A DNA stretch of 64,000 bases from Vibrio breoganii (GTDB lineage: Bacteria > Pseudomonadota > Gammaproteobacteria > Enterobacterales > Vibrionaceae): the NCBI RefSeq assembly GCF_001677275.1, contig NZ_CP016178.1:310001-374000 (forward strand), read 5' to 3'. Each line of letters opens with the position of its first letter. Position 1 is the first letter of the stretch. Shown here in pieces: positions 34,260 to 43,479 of the stretch. The notes beneath the pieces were generated by a model that was given only the letters and a program-made list of their open reading frames with translations, was not told the origin of the DNA and made no database searches. The translations under genes and the position numbers were made by a program.

Positions 34260-35231
34260 CTATTGCGGTTTAATCTTCTTGTGTTGAGGCTTAAACCGCT
34301 CTGGCCAATACATGGCCACATATCCTGCCGATACCCACAACACCAATAGCGTTGCTATTGTCAGCTCGAACATCCCAAATTTATGTAGCCAATACCAATC
34401 TTCGTGCGCCAATTCAAACCATGTGGTCAGCCTCGACATGGCAATTGCACTGATCACTGATGGGAAGGTAACGGCGGCAATGGAAGGCTGGAACTTCAGT
34501 CTCAATAGGTTGATATAGCAAAGGTAGATAAGCAAGGTCATGGTAATGGCGATGCCGGCTAAAGCCCCTGTTAGAATGGGGTCCGGATCTGGGAAGTTGA
34601 CCAAATAAGCCGCAAGGGTAAGGTTGATCGGTGCGGCCATAATGGCAAGCGTTGGACGCGCTCGGCGAGGTAATTTTCCAAAGAACACCAATCGGTAGAG
34701 AACCAACGGAAGCATGAGGAAATAGATGCTAATACACAGCATGGCCATATTCTGCGAAAACACGTTATGCCCCAGCTCTGATCCCGCCAAGGTACTACTG
34801 ATCACGCCCACCGGGTAAAGAAACCAACTCGGCACAATATTGACCATCTTAAAGTTGGCGAATTGGAATCCAAAAAATAGCACCATCATGGTGATATGTA
34901 GGCCCAGCGAAGCAAACCATAACACGGATGCGATATCAGGGATCTCAGTGGCGAGATAGTCACAAAGCACTAGCAGCGCCATGCTCATCGGCGCCATTAA
35001 ACTGCCGCTGAGGGGGTGCTTAATGTCAGCGAAAAAAAGACGCGGATTAAGGGTGTACTTTAGCAGTACTGGAATCAGTATCAGAGTACCAATTAACGCT
35101 AAATACGGACGAATAACATTGCCAACATCTGGGATATACAATGCCCATGCCTGTCCTAAACCTATCAGTCCCAGTGCAAGCGCGGCTTGCGAAGGCGGAA
35201 TGTGATGGAACCGATGAAATTTGCGTAACAA
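34260..35231 (-). CDS. TDT-family (TehA/SLAC1 fold) transporter
   Basis: 323 residues, ten predicted helices. The start FHHIPPSQAALALGLIGLGQAW and the segment GFQFANFKMVNIVPSWFLYPVGVISSTLAG are typical of the tellurite-resistance/dicarboxylate transporter family. It may be an anion channel or C4-dicarboxylate/malate exporter; which cannot be told. It converges with folE with only 16 bases between stops, and no terminator is evident there. Confidence 0.88.
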   Translation of the reverse strand: MLRKFHRFHHIPPSQAALALGLIGLGQAWALYIPDVGNVIRPYLALIGTLILIPVLLKYTLNPRLFFADIKHPLSGSLMAPMSMALLVLCDYLATEIPDIASVLWFASLGLHITMMVLFFGFQFANFKMVNIVPSWFLYPVGVISSTLAGSELGHNVFSQNMAMLCISIYFLMLPLVLYRLVFFGKLPRRARPTLAIMAAPINLTLAAYLVNFPDPDPILTGALAGIAITMTLLIYLCYINLLRLKFQPSIAAVTFPSVISAIAMSRLTTWFELAHEDWYWLHKFGMFELTIATLLVLWVSAGYVAMYWPERFKPQHKKIKPQ

Positions 35232-35890
35232 GTCTCTTATTCTCCGAGGGTAAAGTGGCTAATCTGGAATGTTGCATATTAAACCGCAACCGAGCGCTTA
35301 TTGCCATGATCAAAAAAGTAATAAACAATTCATTATCTGGTAATACTTGCAGTTTTTAAAAAATGCGCCATAGTTAAATCGTGAGGTAAAAATCGAATCT
35401 GACAGGGAGGAAAGGGTTACCTCACTTTGATTAACATTAAGTGTAATACATTAAGTGTAATCGCTTCACAGCTGAAGAGCCGTAAATACTTTAACGCTCG
35501 TTAATAGTTCTCCGGTCAACAACCCGCGAGATTCGCAAACTCACGATTGAGTAACGAGACCATAAGGCGCATGCAAAGTGCGCCTTTGTGCTTTCTGGCG
35601 TTTGTGAAAATGGTAGTAAATAGCCCTTTTTAGGCATCATAGACCGTAAATCCCCACCTGAGTTACAATTTGTTTCATTTTCCTGTTTTTCCTAACGTGT
35701 CTAACTAACTGAAAATTATAGATAAATTTTTCTTCTAATTATGGAAACTTAGTTTACGTATTTCGAGAATAAGGCTGCTGTTTATTATTTGTACGACAAA
35801 TGTATAATCCTCCATCTTTCAAGTTGTCGCATATCAAGCATTCGAGAGTATTTCTTGCTGAGTTTGGTGTGTTTTCCAATGAGGTGGTTG
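35232..35890. other. Long gene-free region with possible structured RNA
   Basis: About 660 bases without a credible gene before the 39-residue ORF. Visible structure: GTGAGGTAA (35381-35389) pairs with TTACCTCAC (35417-35425) around a 27-base loop; ACATTAAGTGTAAT occurs twice in tandem near 35437-35462; and a stem AAGGCGCA-TGCAAAG-TGCGCCTT (35564-35586) with a weak T-tract. It could hold an sRNA or leader; no known RNA family was recognised. Confidence 0.45.
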
Positions 35891-36010
35891 ATGAAGGTTG
35901 TCGAATACGCATTGATGTCTGCGTTTGCTGTGGTCATTCTTTTTGCTCTTTTTAGTACTTTTATGGCGCACGCAGGTAGTATCTGGGATACGGTTTTAAC
36001 CATTAAATAG
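35891..36010 (+). CDS. Small hydrophobic protein resembling a Flp-type pilin core
   Basis: 39 residues from the ATG at 35891, with GAGGTGG upstream. The sequence starts MKVVEYALMSAFAVVILFAL, then FSTFMAHAGSIWDTVLTIK. The EYAL...hydrophobic...xxF layout matches the mature N-terminus of type IVb (Flp) pilins, in which Glu5 follows the processing site, but the basic leader with Gly is missing: upstream codons read FPMRWL. No tad genes lie nearby. It may simply be a single-helix membrane peptide. Confidence 0.5.
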   Translation: MKVVEYALMSAFAVVILFALFSTFMAHAGSIWDTVLTIK

Positions 36011-36052
36011 GTATCTCGTATCTCAGTTCAGGGGTCCTAGTTAAGGACAATC

Positions 36053-36151
36053 ATGCACCCCTTTGTTTCTCCTCTCTTGCTTATCTTATCCTTCTTTGTT
36101 GCATCCTTAGTTTTAACCTTTCTCCCTATTATTGAATCTTGTAGACTCTAA
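36053..36151 (+). CDS. Very small hydrophobic peptide, 32 residues
   Basis: ATG at 36053 with AAGGA five bases upstream; TAA at 36149-36151, 29 bases before the COG0523 gene. MHPFVSPLLLILSFFVASLV begins one membrane helix; the end is PIIESCRL. A good RBS supports translation; it could also be a leader peptide for the GTPase gene. Conservation is not known. Confidence 0.4.
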   Translation: MHPFVSPLLLILSFFVASLVLTFLPIIESCRL

Positions 36152-36180
36152 GCATAATTCATCTGCTCACAACGGCGTCT

Positions 36181-37161
36181 ATGTCTCGCAAAACACCCAC
36201 TAACATCATCACTGGATTCTTAGGTACAGGCAAAACCACTACCATTTTAGAGCTATTAAAGGCCAAACCCGCGAATGAAAATTGGGCAGTATTAGTCAAT
36301 GAGTTCGGTGAGATCGGTATTGATGGGGCTATGATGTCTGACAGTGGCGCCCTGATTAAAGAGGTACCGGGAGGATGTATTTGTTGCACTGCAGGCGTAC
36401 CCACGAGCGTTGCTATTACCGCTTTATTGCGTAGCAATCCAGACAGACTCATTATTGAGCCTACAGGTCTAGGCCATCCAAAGCAGATCATGGCTACGCT
36501 CTCCTCTTCTCAGTTCAGCCCTTATATCGAACTGCGTTCAACATTGACCCTCACCGATGCTAGATACTTTGATAATGACAAGTACACGACAAATGCCAAT
36601 TTCAAGCAACAGTTGGAAGTGGCGGATATCATCATTGCTAATAAGAGTGAGCTAGCGGCGAAAGCGCAGGTTGCGACAATGCATGACTGGCTGCAATCTC
36701 AAGATATCCATTCTACTGTTATCAACACGACAAGAGGGGATATAGAACCGTCTCTATTGGATATGTTTGTGAAACCAAGTGATGATATGGACATAGAAGA
36801 ACACCATCATCACCATGCAGCGCTAGAACCTCAGTTCCAATTGCCACCTAACCAAACCCATATTCGCAAAGAGAATAAAGGACAGGGCTATTTCTCCTGC
36901 GGTTGGCTGTTTGGCGCAGAGATGACCTTTGATTTTGATTCTTTGTTTTCGATGTTAAGCGATCTTACCGCTGACCGTGTTAAGGCAGTAATGAATACTG
37001 ATAAAGGCTGCTATGCGTTCAATAAGACAGATGGCGTATTATCGGTAAATGACCTGTCTCTAGAGGGATTTGAGTCACGCATTGAGGTTATCGATACCGA
37101 ACTAATGCCGTGGAATCAACTTGAAGATATTTTACTGAATCTGGCTGGTGGCAATAAATAA
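36181..37161 (+). CDS. COG0523/CobW-family GTPase, putative metal chaperone
   Basis: 326 residues. Walker A GFLGTGKTT (12-20), the metal site GGCICC (C66, C68, C69) that defines COG0523, NKSE for guanine binding (about 158) and a CobW_C domain near the end. A His tract EEHHHHH (about 208-214) separates the two domains, common in zinc-handling members (YeiR/YjiA/ZNG1 types). It probably moves zinc or another metal to a client enzyme. No clear Zur box was seen upstream, so the metal is uncertain. Confidence 0.88.
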   Translation: MSRKTPTNIITGFLGTGKTTTILELLKAKPANENWAVLVNEFGEIGIDGAMMSDSGALIKEVPGGCICCTAGVPTSVAITALLRSNPDRLIIEPTGLGHPKQIMATLSSSQFSPYIELRSTLTLTDARYFDNDKYTTNANFKQQLEVADIIIANKSELAAKAQVATMHDWLQSQDIHSTVINTTRGDIEPSLLDMFVKPSDDMDIEEHHHHHAALEPQFQLPPNQTHIRKENKGQGYFSCGWLFGAEMTFDFDSLFSMLSDLTADRVKAVMNTDKGCYAFNKTDGVLSVNDLSLEGFESRIEVIDTELMPWNQLEDILLNLAGGNK

Positions 37162-37386
37162 CGTCTGTAGATAGGCGCAGTCGACTAGGAGAATTAGACA
37201 TTACATTGAGCTGCAGTTATTAGATAGCTGTAGCCATTGCTCTTTGAGTACCTCCTATCAAGGCTGAATTTATGCTCTGCTTTTAGCATAACGAACGCTT
37301 CTTACATTTCGTGACCACATTCTTCAGATAAAACAGTTAGCTTGCTCTTGTTCTTTGTTACGATGTGACCTGCTCAATAACAAGGA

Positions 37387-38415
37387 ATGTTAAGTTTGAA
37401 GCGCTCTCTCAACTCAATAACAACTTTACTGGTTGCCTTCGCTTTTTCAGCGTTGTTTGTCGCTCTATCTATTCCTCTTGGAGAGATGTTTGGCAGTATT
37501 GTTATCATCATTGTATTGAGTAAATTAGGGGTTCAAACAAAGGTTCCCAAACATACTCTGGTACTTGTCCAACTGGCACTAGGTTTGAGTGTTGGTGGAC
37601 TTATTCCCCCTTCGTTCTTTGCAACCGGCTTTCCTCTCGTTATGTTTGCAGGGCTGGTAATTTGTATGGCACTTCAGGTGTCATGCGGTTACTGGTTGTT
37701 ACAGCGTTTCTCGTGGAGTAAAGGGGATAGCTTACTTGCTTCTATACCGGGCGCTATGGCAGCCGTCATGGTATTAAACGAAGCTCAAAAGGCGCCTTCA
37801 GCTAAGGTTATCTTTGTACATACTTTCCGGCTTATCTTTCTTCTTTTGCTATCAGGATTACTCGTTTCACAGCAATCAAACACCCATTTGCTCGAACAAC
37901 CTCTGGGCTTCAATGTTCTGACCTTTGCTTTGGCGTTTATGTTGGCTGGGGGAAGCGGAGTAGTATTGAATAAACTAGGAATCCCCGCTCCCTATATGGT
38001 TACAGGGATGTTAGTGGGTATTGGACTAAACGGCTTTGTGCCGGAGCTCAATCTTTCTATCTCGCCACTTATTATGATGGTAGCGATTTCTGCTCTTGGT
38101 GTGGTAATGGGGCTGAGGCTTTGTAATATATCGGCTCAAGAGTTTCGTCGATTCACGTTTGCGAGTTTATGCGTCACTGTTTTGAGCCTAAGTGTGACCT
38201 TTGTATGCGCGTTTGCTTTTTCTCTTTGGCTAGACAAGCCCTTTATTGTTCTTTCTCTTTCTTGGATGCCTGGGAGTATTGAAGCGATGACCGTCGCAGC
38301 TCTCTATTTGGGGCTTGAGCCTGCGCTTATTATGCTAAGTCATGTTATCCGTATGATGATATTGCATATAGTGCCTGTCGTGGTGCTGGCATTTAAGCCG
38401 AAACAGCATCAATAG
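37387..38415 (+). CDS. AbrB-family (PF05145) membrane protein
   Basis: 342 residues with about ten helices in two related halves. The GSIVIIIVLSKLG (about 35-47), PGAMAAVMVLNEA (about 124-136) and, in the second half, LSWMPGSIEAMTVAALYLG segments are the duplicated AbrB motif. The ATG at 37387 touches the AAGGA; the in-frame TTG at 37396 is better spaced and may be the true start. These proteins are called putative ammonia monooxygenase or regulators, but are likely transporters; function unknown. Confidence 0.82.
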   Translation: MLSLKRSLNSITTLLVAFAFSALFVALSIPLGEMFGSIVIIIVLSKLGVQTKVPKHTLVLVQLALGLSVGGLIPPSFFATGFPLVMFAGLVICMALQVSCGYWLLQRFSWSKGDSLLASIPGAMAAVMVLNEAQKAPSAKVIFVHTFRLIFLLLLSGLLVSQQSNTHLLEQPLGFNVLTFALAFMLAGGSGVVLNKLGIPAPYMVTGMLVGIGLNGFVPELNLSISPLIMMVAISALGVVMGLRLCNISAQEFRRFTFASLCVTVLSLSVTFVCAFAFSLWLDKPFIVLSLSWMPGSIEAMTVAALYLGLEPALIMLSHVIRMMILHIVPVVVLAFKPKQHQ

Positions 38416-38423
38416 CTATCAGG

Positions 38424-38585
38424 CTAGCCACTAATAAATTGATTGAATGCCCTCATGATACCTTGCGCCCAGTCTTGAACGTCGCGGATAGGATCACCAG
38501 TAAAGAACTTCCACATGTCTTCTCCAAAGAAAAGACAGGCAATAATGAATAGGCCAATCGCAGGGTAAAGTAGTCTGCGTAGCAT
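38424..38585 (-). CDS. Small predicted membrane protein, 53 residues
   Basis: ATG at 38585 preceded by GGAGGAAGAA, a near-perfect Shine-Dalgarno; TAG at 38424-38426. MLRRLLYPAIGLFIIACLFF provides a basic start and one membrane helix, followed by an amphipathic tail GEDMWKFFTGDPIRDVQDWA and IMRAFNQFISG. It converges with the AbrB-family gene, 8 bases apart. Family not recognised; the strong RBS makes it a likely real gene. Confidence 0.7.
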   Translation of the reverse strand: MLRRLLYPAIGLFIIACLFFGEDMWKFFTGDPIRDVQDWAQGIMRAFNQFISG

Positions 38586-38647
38586 ATTTCTTCCTCCATG
38601 AAGAAAGGGTGCTTGCGACTAAATATAGAACAATTATTCTAGAAATG

Positions 38648-38690
38648 AAAAACCTCAGTTCAAAAAGTGAGCTGAGGTTTTTGTTTTTTG
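38648..38690 (-). terminator. Terminator after ylqF
   Basis: AACCTCAGTTCA-AAAAG-TGAGCTGAGGTT, stem with one mispair and A/T tracts on both sides; in minus orientation it lies 20 bases after the ylqF stop. Confidence 0.85.
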
Positions 38691-38709
38691 CAGTATTTTA
38701 GCGACAAGT

Positions 38710-39654
38710 TTAACGCTTATTTCGAAGATATCGCTTACGACGCTCTTCTTTCTTCTTAATCTTTGCTTCTTCTTTGCGGACGGCTTCTTTCTCTACTTCG
38801 ATCAACTCTTCAGTGATCATTTCAGGAAGTTCGAGAGTGACCTGACCCAGTACACCTTGTCGAAGTTCGTGCAACAAGATTTCGGAAGCCTTGTGCAGAT
38901 CGACGCGTCCACCTGAGCGTAGCGCGCCACGTTTGCGACCAATCGCTTCCATCAACTCAATTTCAGTATCAGGCAGTTCGTCTAGCTGGTAGCGCTCCAT
39001 CAAACGTTCTGGATACTGCTGTGCCAAATACTCAACAGTGTAGAAAGCCACTTCGTCGTATTCCATTGCCGTATCTTTAATAGCGCCAGTAGCCGCAAGA
39101 CGGAAACCACTATGAGGGTTTTCTACCTTAGGCCATAGGATTCCTGGAGTATCCGAAAGCACAACACCGTTTTGTAAGTTGATACGTTGCTGACGACGCG
39201 TTACGGCAGGCTGGTTACCCGTCTGAGCTATGGTACGTCCAGCCAAGGTATTGATGATGGTGGACTTACCTACGTTTGGAATACCCATGATCATGGTGCG
39301 AATGTTCTTACCCATCGCTTCACGATGAGGAGCCAACTTGCGACACAATTCCATGATCTTATGGATCTCTTGAGGGTTCTCGGTGGTCACAGCCATCGCT
39401 TTAACGCCCTCTTGAAGCTCAAAATGCTCAATCCACATTTGTGTTAGCTCAGGATCAGACAGATCTCTTTTGTTGAGCACCTTGATACAAGGCTTATCAC
39501 CACGCAATTCAGAGATCATAGGGTTCTCTGACGAGTAGGGGATACGTGCATCTAGCACTTCGATAATGACATCAATCTGAGGCACGACCTCTTCGATCTC
39601 TTTACGAGCCTTGTGCATGTGACCCGGAAACCATTGGATTGTGTTGTTAACCAT
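38710..39654 (-). CDS. ylqF: Ribosome biogenesis GTPase YlqF/RbgA
   Basis: 314 residues. Circularly permuted G motifs: G4 NKRD (about 60), G1 GIPNVGKST (about 124-132), G3 DTPG (about 171). The start IQWFPGHMHKARKEIEE is the family signature. RbgA-type GTPases help assemble the 50S subunit. The C-terminus is a very basic Lys/Arg/Glu helix (about 285-314). Monocistronic. Confidence 0.95.
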   Translation of the reverse strand: MVNNTIQWFPGHMHKARKEIEEVVPQIDVIIEVLDARIPYSSENPMISELRGDKPCIKVLNKRDLSDPELTQMWIEHFELQEGVKAMAVTTENPQEIHKIMELCRKLAPHREAMGKNIRTMIMGIPNVGKSTIINTLAGRTIAQTGNQPAVTRRQQRINLQNGVVLSDTPGILWPKVENPHSGFRLAATGAIKDTAMEYDEVAFYTVEYLAQQYPERLMERYQLDELPDTEIELMEAIGRKRGALRSGGRVDLHKASEILLHELRQGVLGQVTLELPEMITEELIEVEKEAVRKEEAKIKKKEERRKRYLRNKR

Positions 39655-39934
39655 TTGAAAAATTTACCTTTATTTTCTTCTGTTTGCGTTTTAGGTATCA
39701 GTAGGGATACCTAAATTATTAATTATTGAAAAAGAACTTTTGTTCCTGAGTACGATAGTTTAGCAACAGAATGAGCAGATAAAGGGATTTTAACACTTTA
39801 CAGCGAAAGGGCGAGTTTTCTGCTGGTAACCACTCACTTTAACATCATATGACTGCTTTCGAGGCCATCGGTACAAAGCTCTTTCTGTGTCAAATAAGTA
39901 TATAAATGGCAAAAATTTCAAACCATAGAGAGAC

Positions 39935-41172
39935 CAGGGTGACCGCATGAGTGCCTAGTTTTTCACCACTCGAGTGAAACCAGCACTTAATACTGCCTCT
40001 AACATCGATGTATTCATCATGCAGCGCTTTTGCTTACCAACAATGCTTAGCTTGGTTGGCTCTTCTCGGAGCATGTTCAAGCTCATATGACGTAGGCATG
40101 ATAGGTTCTCTGCACCGTGATCTTTGTATATCAGGCATGCATCTTCATTCATGGTGACATCAAGTACCCAGTGCATTGACTCTATGCCCCAATGTTCTCT
40201 GACAGCCATAGCAGCTTGCTCTGCACTAAGCTCTTTGGAGCTGATGTAATAACGGTACTCTAGGCCGACAGATTTATCTTTCTCAAAGCGAAAGTTTTCA
40301 ACCATCACAATGCTCTTCAAGCCTTTCCAGCGAGAGAAATTACCTTCAAGTTTTGTACTGTCAAAAACATAGCATTGACGAGACTCTATACGACCATGTC
40401 CTTGCTCAAGAGAGATGTTATCAGCCACATTGGCTCGCTGAGAAGAGAATGCCTTTTCTATTGCTTGTCGGAGCTTTCCTTGGTTGCTCTTTACGGCAAG
40501 CAGGTAGTCTCCACCTTGATCTACAATGGCTTTAGCAATCTTGGTTTGACAGGCCATAGCATCAATTGTTACTAGGGCCCCCTTGATATCGAGCATCTTT
40601 ATCAGTTCAGGGATCGCTGTAATTTCATTGCTTTTTTGTTCGGTTTTTAGCTGTCCCAGTACGAGCTTGTTGGACGACGCATAAGCACTAATCATATGAA
40701 TGGTGCTCTTCCTGTCTTCACGATTATATGAGCCGCGAAGTGTTTTGCCATCAATCGCAATCACTTGACCTTCGGTGAGAGTATGAATTGATGACATCCA
40801 GTTAATGAAGCACTCATGGAACTGTTCGGGTTCAATGGTAGAGATGATACGAGCTATTGTGTCATCAGCAGGAATACCATTCAAAAACAAGTCATTACGC
40901 TTAAACCAATCATGATGACCGAGAATGTATTCACGAATATCGAACCAACCTTTCGCGCCTGCAATCACCGCACATAGCGAGCCAAAAAGGACTTCAAACA
41001 GGCAATATGTGACCTTTGCACCTTGGCGTTGGTCGATAATCGTTTGAAAATGTTCTTTGAAGTGGTCAATGTGCATGATGCTCTCCCTAAAAAGGGAGTA
41101 TATGATCACAGCTAAATGTGATCGTCAAATCGATTGTGATTTTGATTAAAAAACGTTCACGATCTCACCCTG
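39935..41172 (-). mobile_element. ISAs1-family insertion sequence
   Basis: 1238 bp bounded by inverted repeats: left CAGGGTGACCGCATGAGTG, right (inverted) CAGGGTGAGATCGTGAACG, sharing CAGGGTGA and scattered later bases. No direct target duplication is visible (left flank AGAGAGAC, right flank ACGTAGTG), so either the insertion is old, or a rearrangement or recombination took one flank. It carries one intact transposase. Confidence 0.82.
39955..41076 (-). CDS. ISAs1-family transposase
   Basis: 373 residues from the ATG at 41076 (GGGAGAG upstream), in preference to an open frame to 41109. DDE residues lie in VIAIDGKTLRGSY (about 104-116), ALVTIDAMACQ (about 171-181) and near the end in HWVLDVTMNEDAC. 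The N-terminal DUF4338-like part has GIPADDTIARI. Related to H-repeat associated proteins. It appears full length, so the element may still move. Confidence 0.92.
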   Translation of the reverse strand: MHIDHFKEHFQTIIDQRQGAKVTYCLFEVLFGSLCAVIAGAKGWFDIREYILGHHDWFKRNDLFLNGIPADDTIARIISTIEPEQFHECFINWMSSIHTLTEGQVIAIDGKTLRGSYNREDRKSTIHMISAYASSNKLVLGQLKTEQKSNEITAIPELIKMLDIKGALVTIDAMACQTKIAKAIVDQGGDYLLAVKSNQGKLRQAIEKAFSSQRANVADNISLEQGHGRIESRQCYVFDSTKLEGNFSRWKGLKSIVMVENFRFEKDKSVGLEYRYYISSKELSAEQAAMAVREHWGIESMHWVLDVTMNEDACLIYKDHGAENLSCLRHMSLNMLREEPTKLSIVGKQKRCMMNTSMLEAVLSAGFTRVVKN

Positions 41173-41386
41173 ACGTAGTGGTAAGGTCACGTAAATTAAC
41201 TCTTATGCGAGCGATCAGTTAAACTCCACAATGTAAATACCCTGAACAGGACCAGTATCTTAAATATTGAATCTTAATGAAACTACCGCCTAAAGAGCTA
41301 GATCCTTACTGCTTCAGTTTTTTCCTTACGCCTAAAATCTCAAATCAAGCTAATCTTTAATAGAGTTCCAAATTCAAGGAGGGAGT

Positions 41387-42118
41387 ATGGGATACGTTCT
41401 AGTAACGGGGGCCAGTGAGGGCATTGGCAAGGCTATTGCCTATAAATTTGCGAGGCAACATCATCCGCTTATTTTGGTTTCACGCCAAGTCGATAAACTG
41501 AATGTGATTAAAGAAGACATCGAAGAGCGCTATGGGGTTGAAGTGATCATTTGCCCTGCGGATCTCGCTGTGCCACAGGCAGTCGACGAAATGTACGACC
41601 GTGCCATGAAGCATGAGATTGAAGTTTTTGTGAATAATGCAGGCTTTGGTGATTACAACAGAGCCTGGGACGTGGATATAGACCAGATTAGCAAGATGAT
41701 TGATGTGAATGTTAAAGCGCTCACCAGACTCTCTTTACGTTTCATTCAAGATCATAAGAAGAAACCTGTTACTTTGATTAATGTGTCCTCTGCGATGGGA
41801 TACGCCATTTATTCTGATGCGGTGGCCTATTCTGCGACTAAATTCTATGTCTCGGCGTTTACCGAAGGGATTGCGCAAAACCTCAAGGAAGGGGCTTTCC
41901 CCCTTAGGGTTAAGCTGCTTGCTCCCGGCCCTGTCACTACAGAGTTTGAAAAAAACGCCATTACAAAATCCAGCATGAGTGAGAGTGAGTGGGAAGGCCC
42001 ACACACCGCGGAAGAAATGGCGAACTTTGCCTACCGTTTGTATGCCAGTGACCAGATCGTTTCTCTGCGAGAGGGCGAGACTATGCGTATTCAAGACCCT
42101 TTGTTTGGGTACGAATAG
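41387..42118 (+). CDS. Short-chain dehydrogenase/reductase
   Basis: 243 residues with AAGGAGGGAGT before the ATG. Cofactor loop TGASEGIG (7-14), NNAG (about 85-88), catalytic Ser in NVSSAMG (about 134) and YxxxK as YSATK (about 147-151), then GPV. Substrate unknown; the 'SRQ' after beta-2 hints at NADP preference. The next genes (AraC regulator, glycosidase) run the same way but after 156 bases, so linkage is unproven. Confidence 0.9.
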   Translation: MGYVLVTGASEGIGKAIAYKFARQHHPLILVSRQVDKLNVIKEDIEERYGVEVIICPADLAVPQAVDEMYDRAMKHEIEVFVNNAGFGDYNRAWDVDIDQISKMIDVNVKALTRLSLRFIQDHKKKPVTLINVSSAMGYAIYSDAVAYSATKFYVSAFTEGIAQNLKEGAFPLRVKLLAPGPVTTEFEKNAITKSSMSESEWEGPHTAEEMANFAYRLYASDQIVSLREGETMRIQDPLFGYE

Positions 42119-42274
42119 AGCAAATTTCGTGATGCGTGTTGTTATTTGTGATGCGCCACTAACAAAGGCGCATAGTAGGTACTTTTACCACTATCAGGTT
42201 TCGATATAATTCTAAGCCTATTCACAGTTCATGCACTGATGTGCCGATGAGTTGAACATGCTTGAGAATCTGAT

Positions 42275-43378
42275 GTGAAAAAACTGTTGTTGCTATTAGA
42301 TAGCATGATCTACTTTGACCGACAGGTACTAAAGGGTATCCAGGCTAAAGTCGAAGAACTCAGCCTCAAGGTCGAACTTCATCTAGAATCCTACACGGAT
42401 ACGGATTATCTGCATTCCCAGAAATGGGATTACGTTATTGCTGACCTCAATAAACCTAATGTCACTGATGCTCTGCAAGGACTGAGTGCCCATACTTTAG
42501 TGTTTAGAAACCATGATGGGGGGGACATACCTGCCGGTTTTTCTTCCGTTACTGTCGACAATTTTGGCCTCGCTGATACGGCGTTGCAAAGCTTTAAAAA
42601 CAGTGGCTATCAGGCCGTCGGTTACTACACCAGTCAGCAAGATAAAGATGAGCAGTGGTGTTTAGAGCGCCGTGCGGGTTTTACTCAGTCTGCCCAAACC
42701 GGCGGTTTTGCCATCGTAGAAGATATTGAGCAGGCTATTACCAACAAGGATTTCCCGATAGGGGTGTATTGCTCGTCAGATCGCTCAGCACGAAAGCTGG
42801 TTAATCTTTGTTATCGTAACTCTGTGAGCGTACCTGAGCAGGTGTCCATCATAGGCACAGACTACGATGATACCGAGCGGATGTTATCTTCAATTCCTTT
42901 GAGCTCCGTTGCCTTGAACCCTGTTGAGTTAGGTAAGCTTTGTATCGAAACGCTATTTAAATCAGTTAGATACAAAAAATCCTATCAAGAGATGTTCTCC
43001 TCATACGAGCTGCTCCACGGTGGCACAACGCAGTCTGCGCTTGAGCTAGATACCATACTGGTAAAGGCTGAAGGATTTATTCGCAATAACTTTCATAGAA
43101 ACATTAAGATCAAGCAAGTCACTGACCATTGCCGAGTATCGAGAAAAACCTTAGACAACCGTTTTTTACAGAGCTATGGCAAAACAGCCCATCAGTTCAT
43201 TACCAAACAAAGGCTAGACAAAGCGAAGCAATTACTGGTTTCTACCGAGGACAGTATCGATGCCATCGCCAAACAGTGTGGTTACCCTAATCAGAGCTAT
43301 CTTTCTCAAGTGTTTATGAAGGAGTTAAGCACCACACCAAACCGTTATCGTCAGCAAATAGACAAATCATCGCTCTAG
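42275..43378 (+). CDS. AraC-type regulator with a periplasmic-binding-protein sensor domain (XylR-like)
   Basis: 367 residues from a GTG. Residues about 1-255 form a LacI/PBP-like sugar-sensing domain (DSMIYFDRQVLKGIQAKVEEL; IIGTDYDDTERMLSSIPLSSV). Residues about 268-365 are two AraC helix-turn-helix units: VSRKTLDNRFLQSYGK and DAIAKQCGYPNQSYLSQVFMK. This arrangement is that of XylR, which senses xylose or a related sugar. It lies directly before a GH3 gene, so it likely activates that gene in response to the released sugar. Confidence 0.9.
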   Translation: MKKLLLLLDSMIYFDRQVLKGIQAKVEELSLKVELHLESYTDTDYLHSQKWDYVIADLNKPNVTDALQGLSAHTLVFRNHDGGDIPAGFSSVTVDNFGLADTALQSFKNSGYQAVGYYTSQQDKDEQWCLERRAGFTQSAQTGGFAIVEDIEQAITNKDFPIGVYCSSDRSARKLVNLCYRNSVSVPEQVSIIGTDYDDTERMLSSIPLSSVALNPVELGKLCIETLFKSVRYKKSYQEMFSSYELLHGGTTQSALELDTILVKAEGFIRNNFHRNIKIKQVTDHCRVSRKTLDNRFLQSYGKTAHQFITKQRLDKAKQLLVSTEDSIDAIAKQCGYPNQSYLSQVFMKELSTTPNRYRQQIDKSSL

Positions 43379-43479
43379 ATTTTGTTAGTTATTTGGCGCA
43401 GTAACCTTTCTTTTTTATATATTTGGTAAGTTGAATTATCAATTTTATAACTGCGCTCCATCAAGCAGAGTTTCTTATC

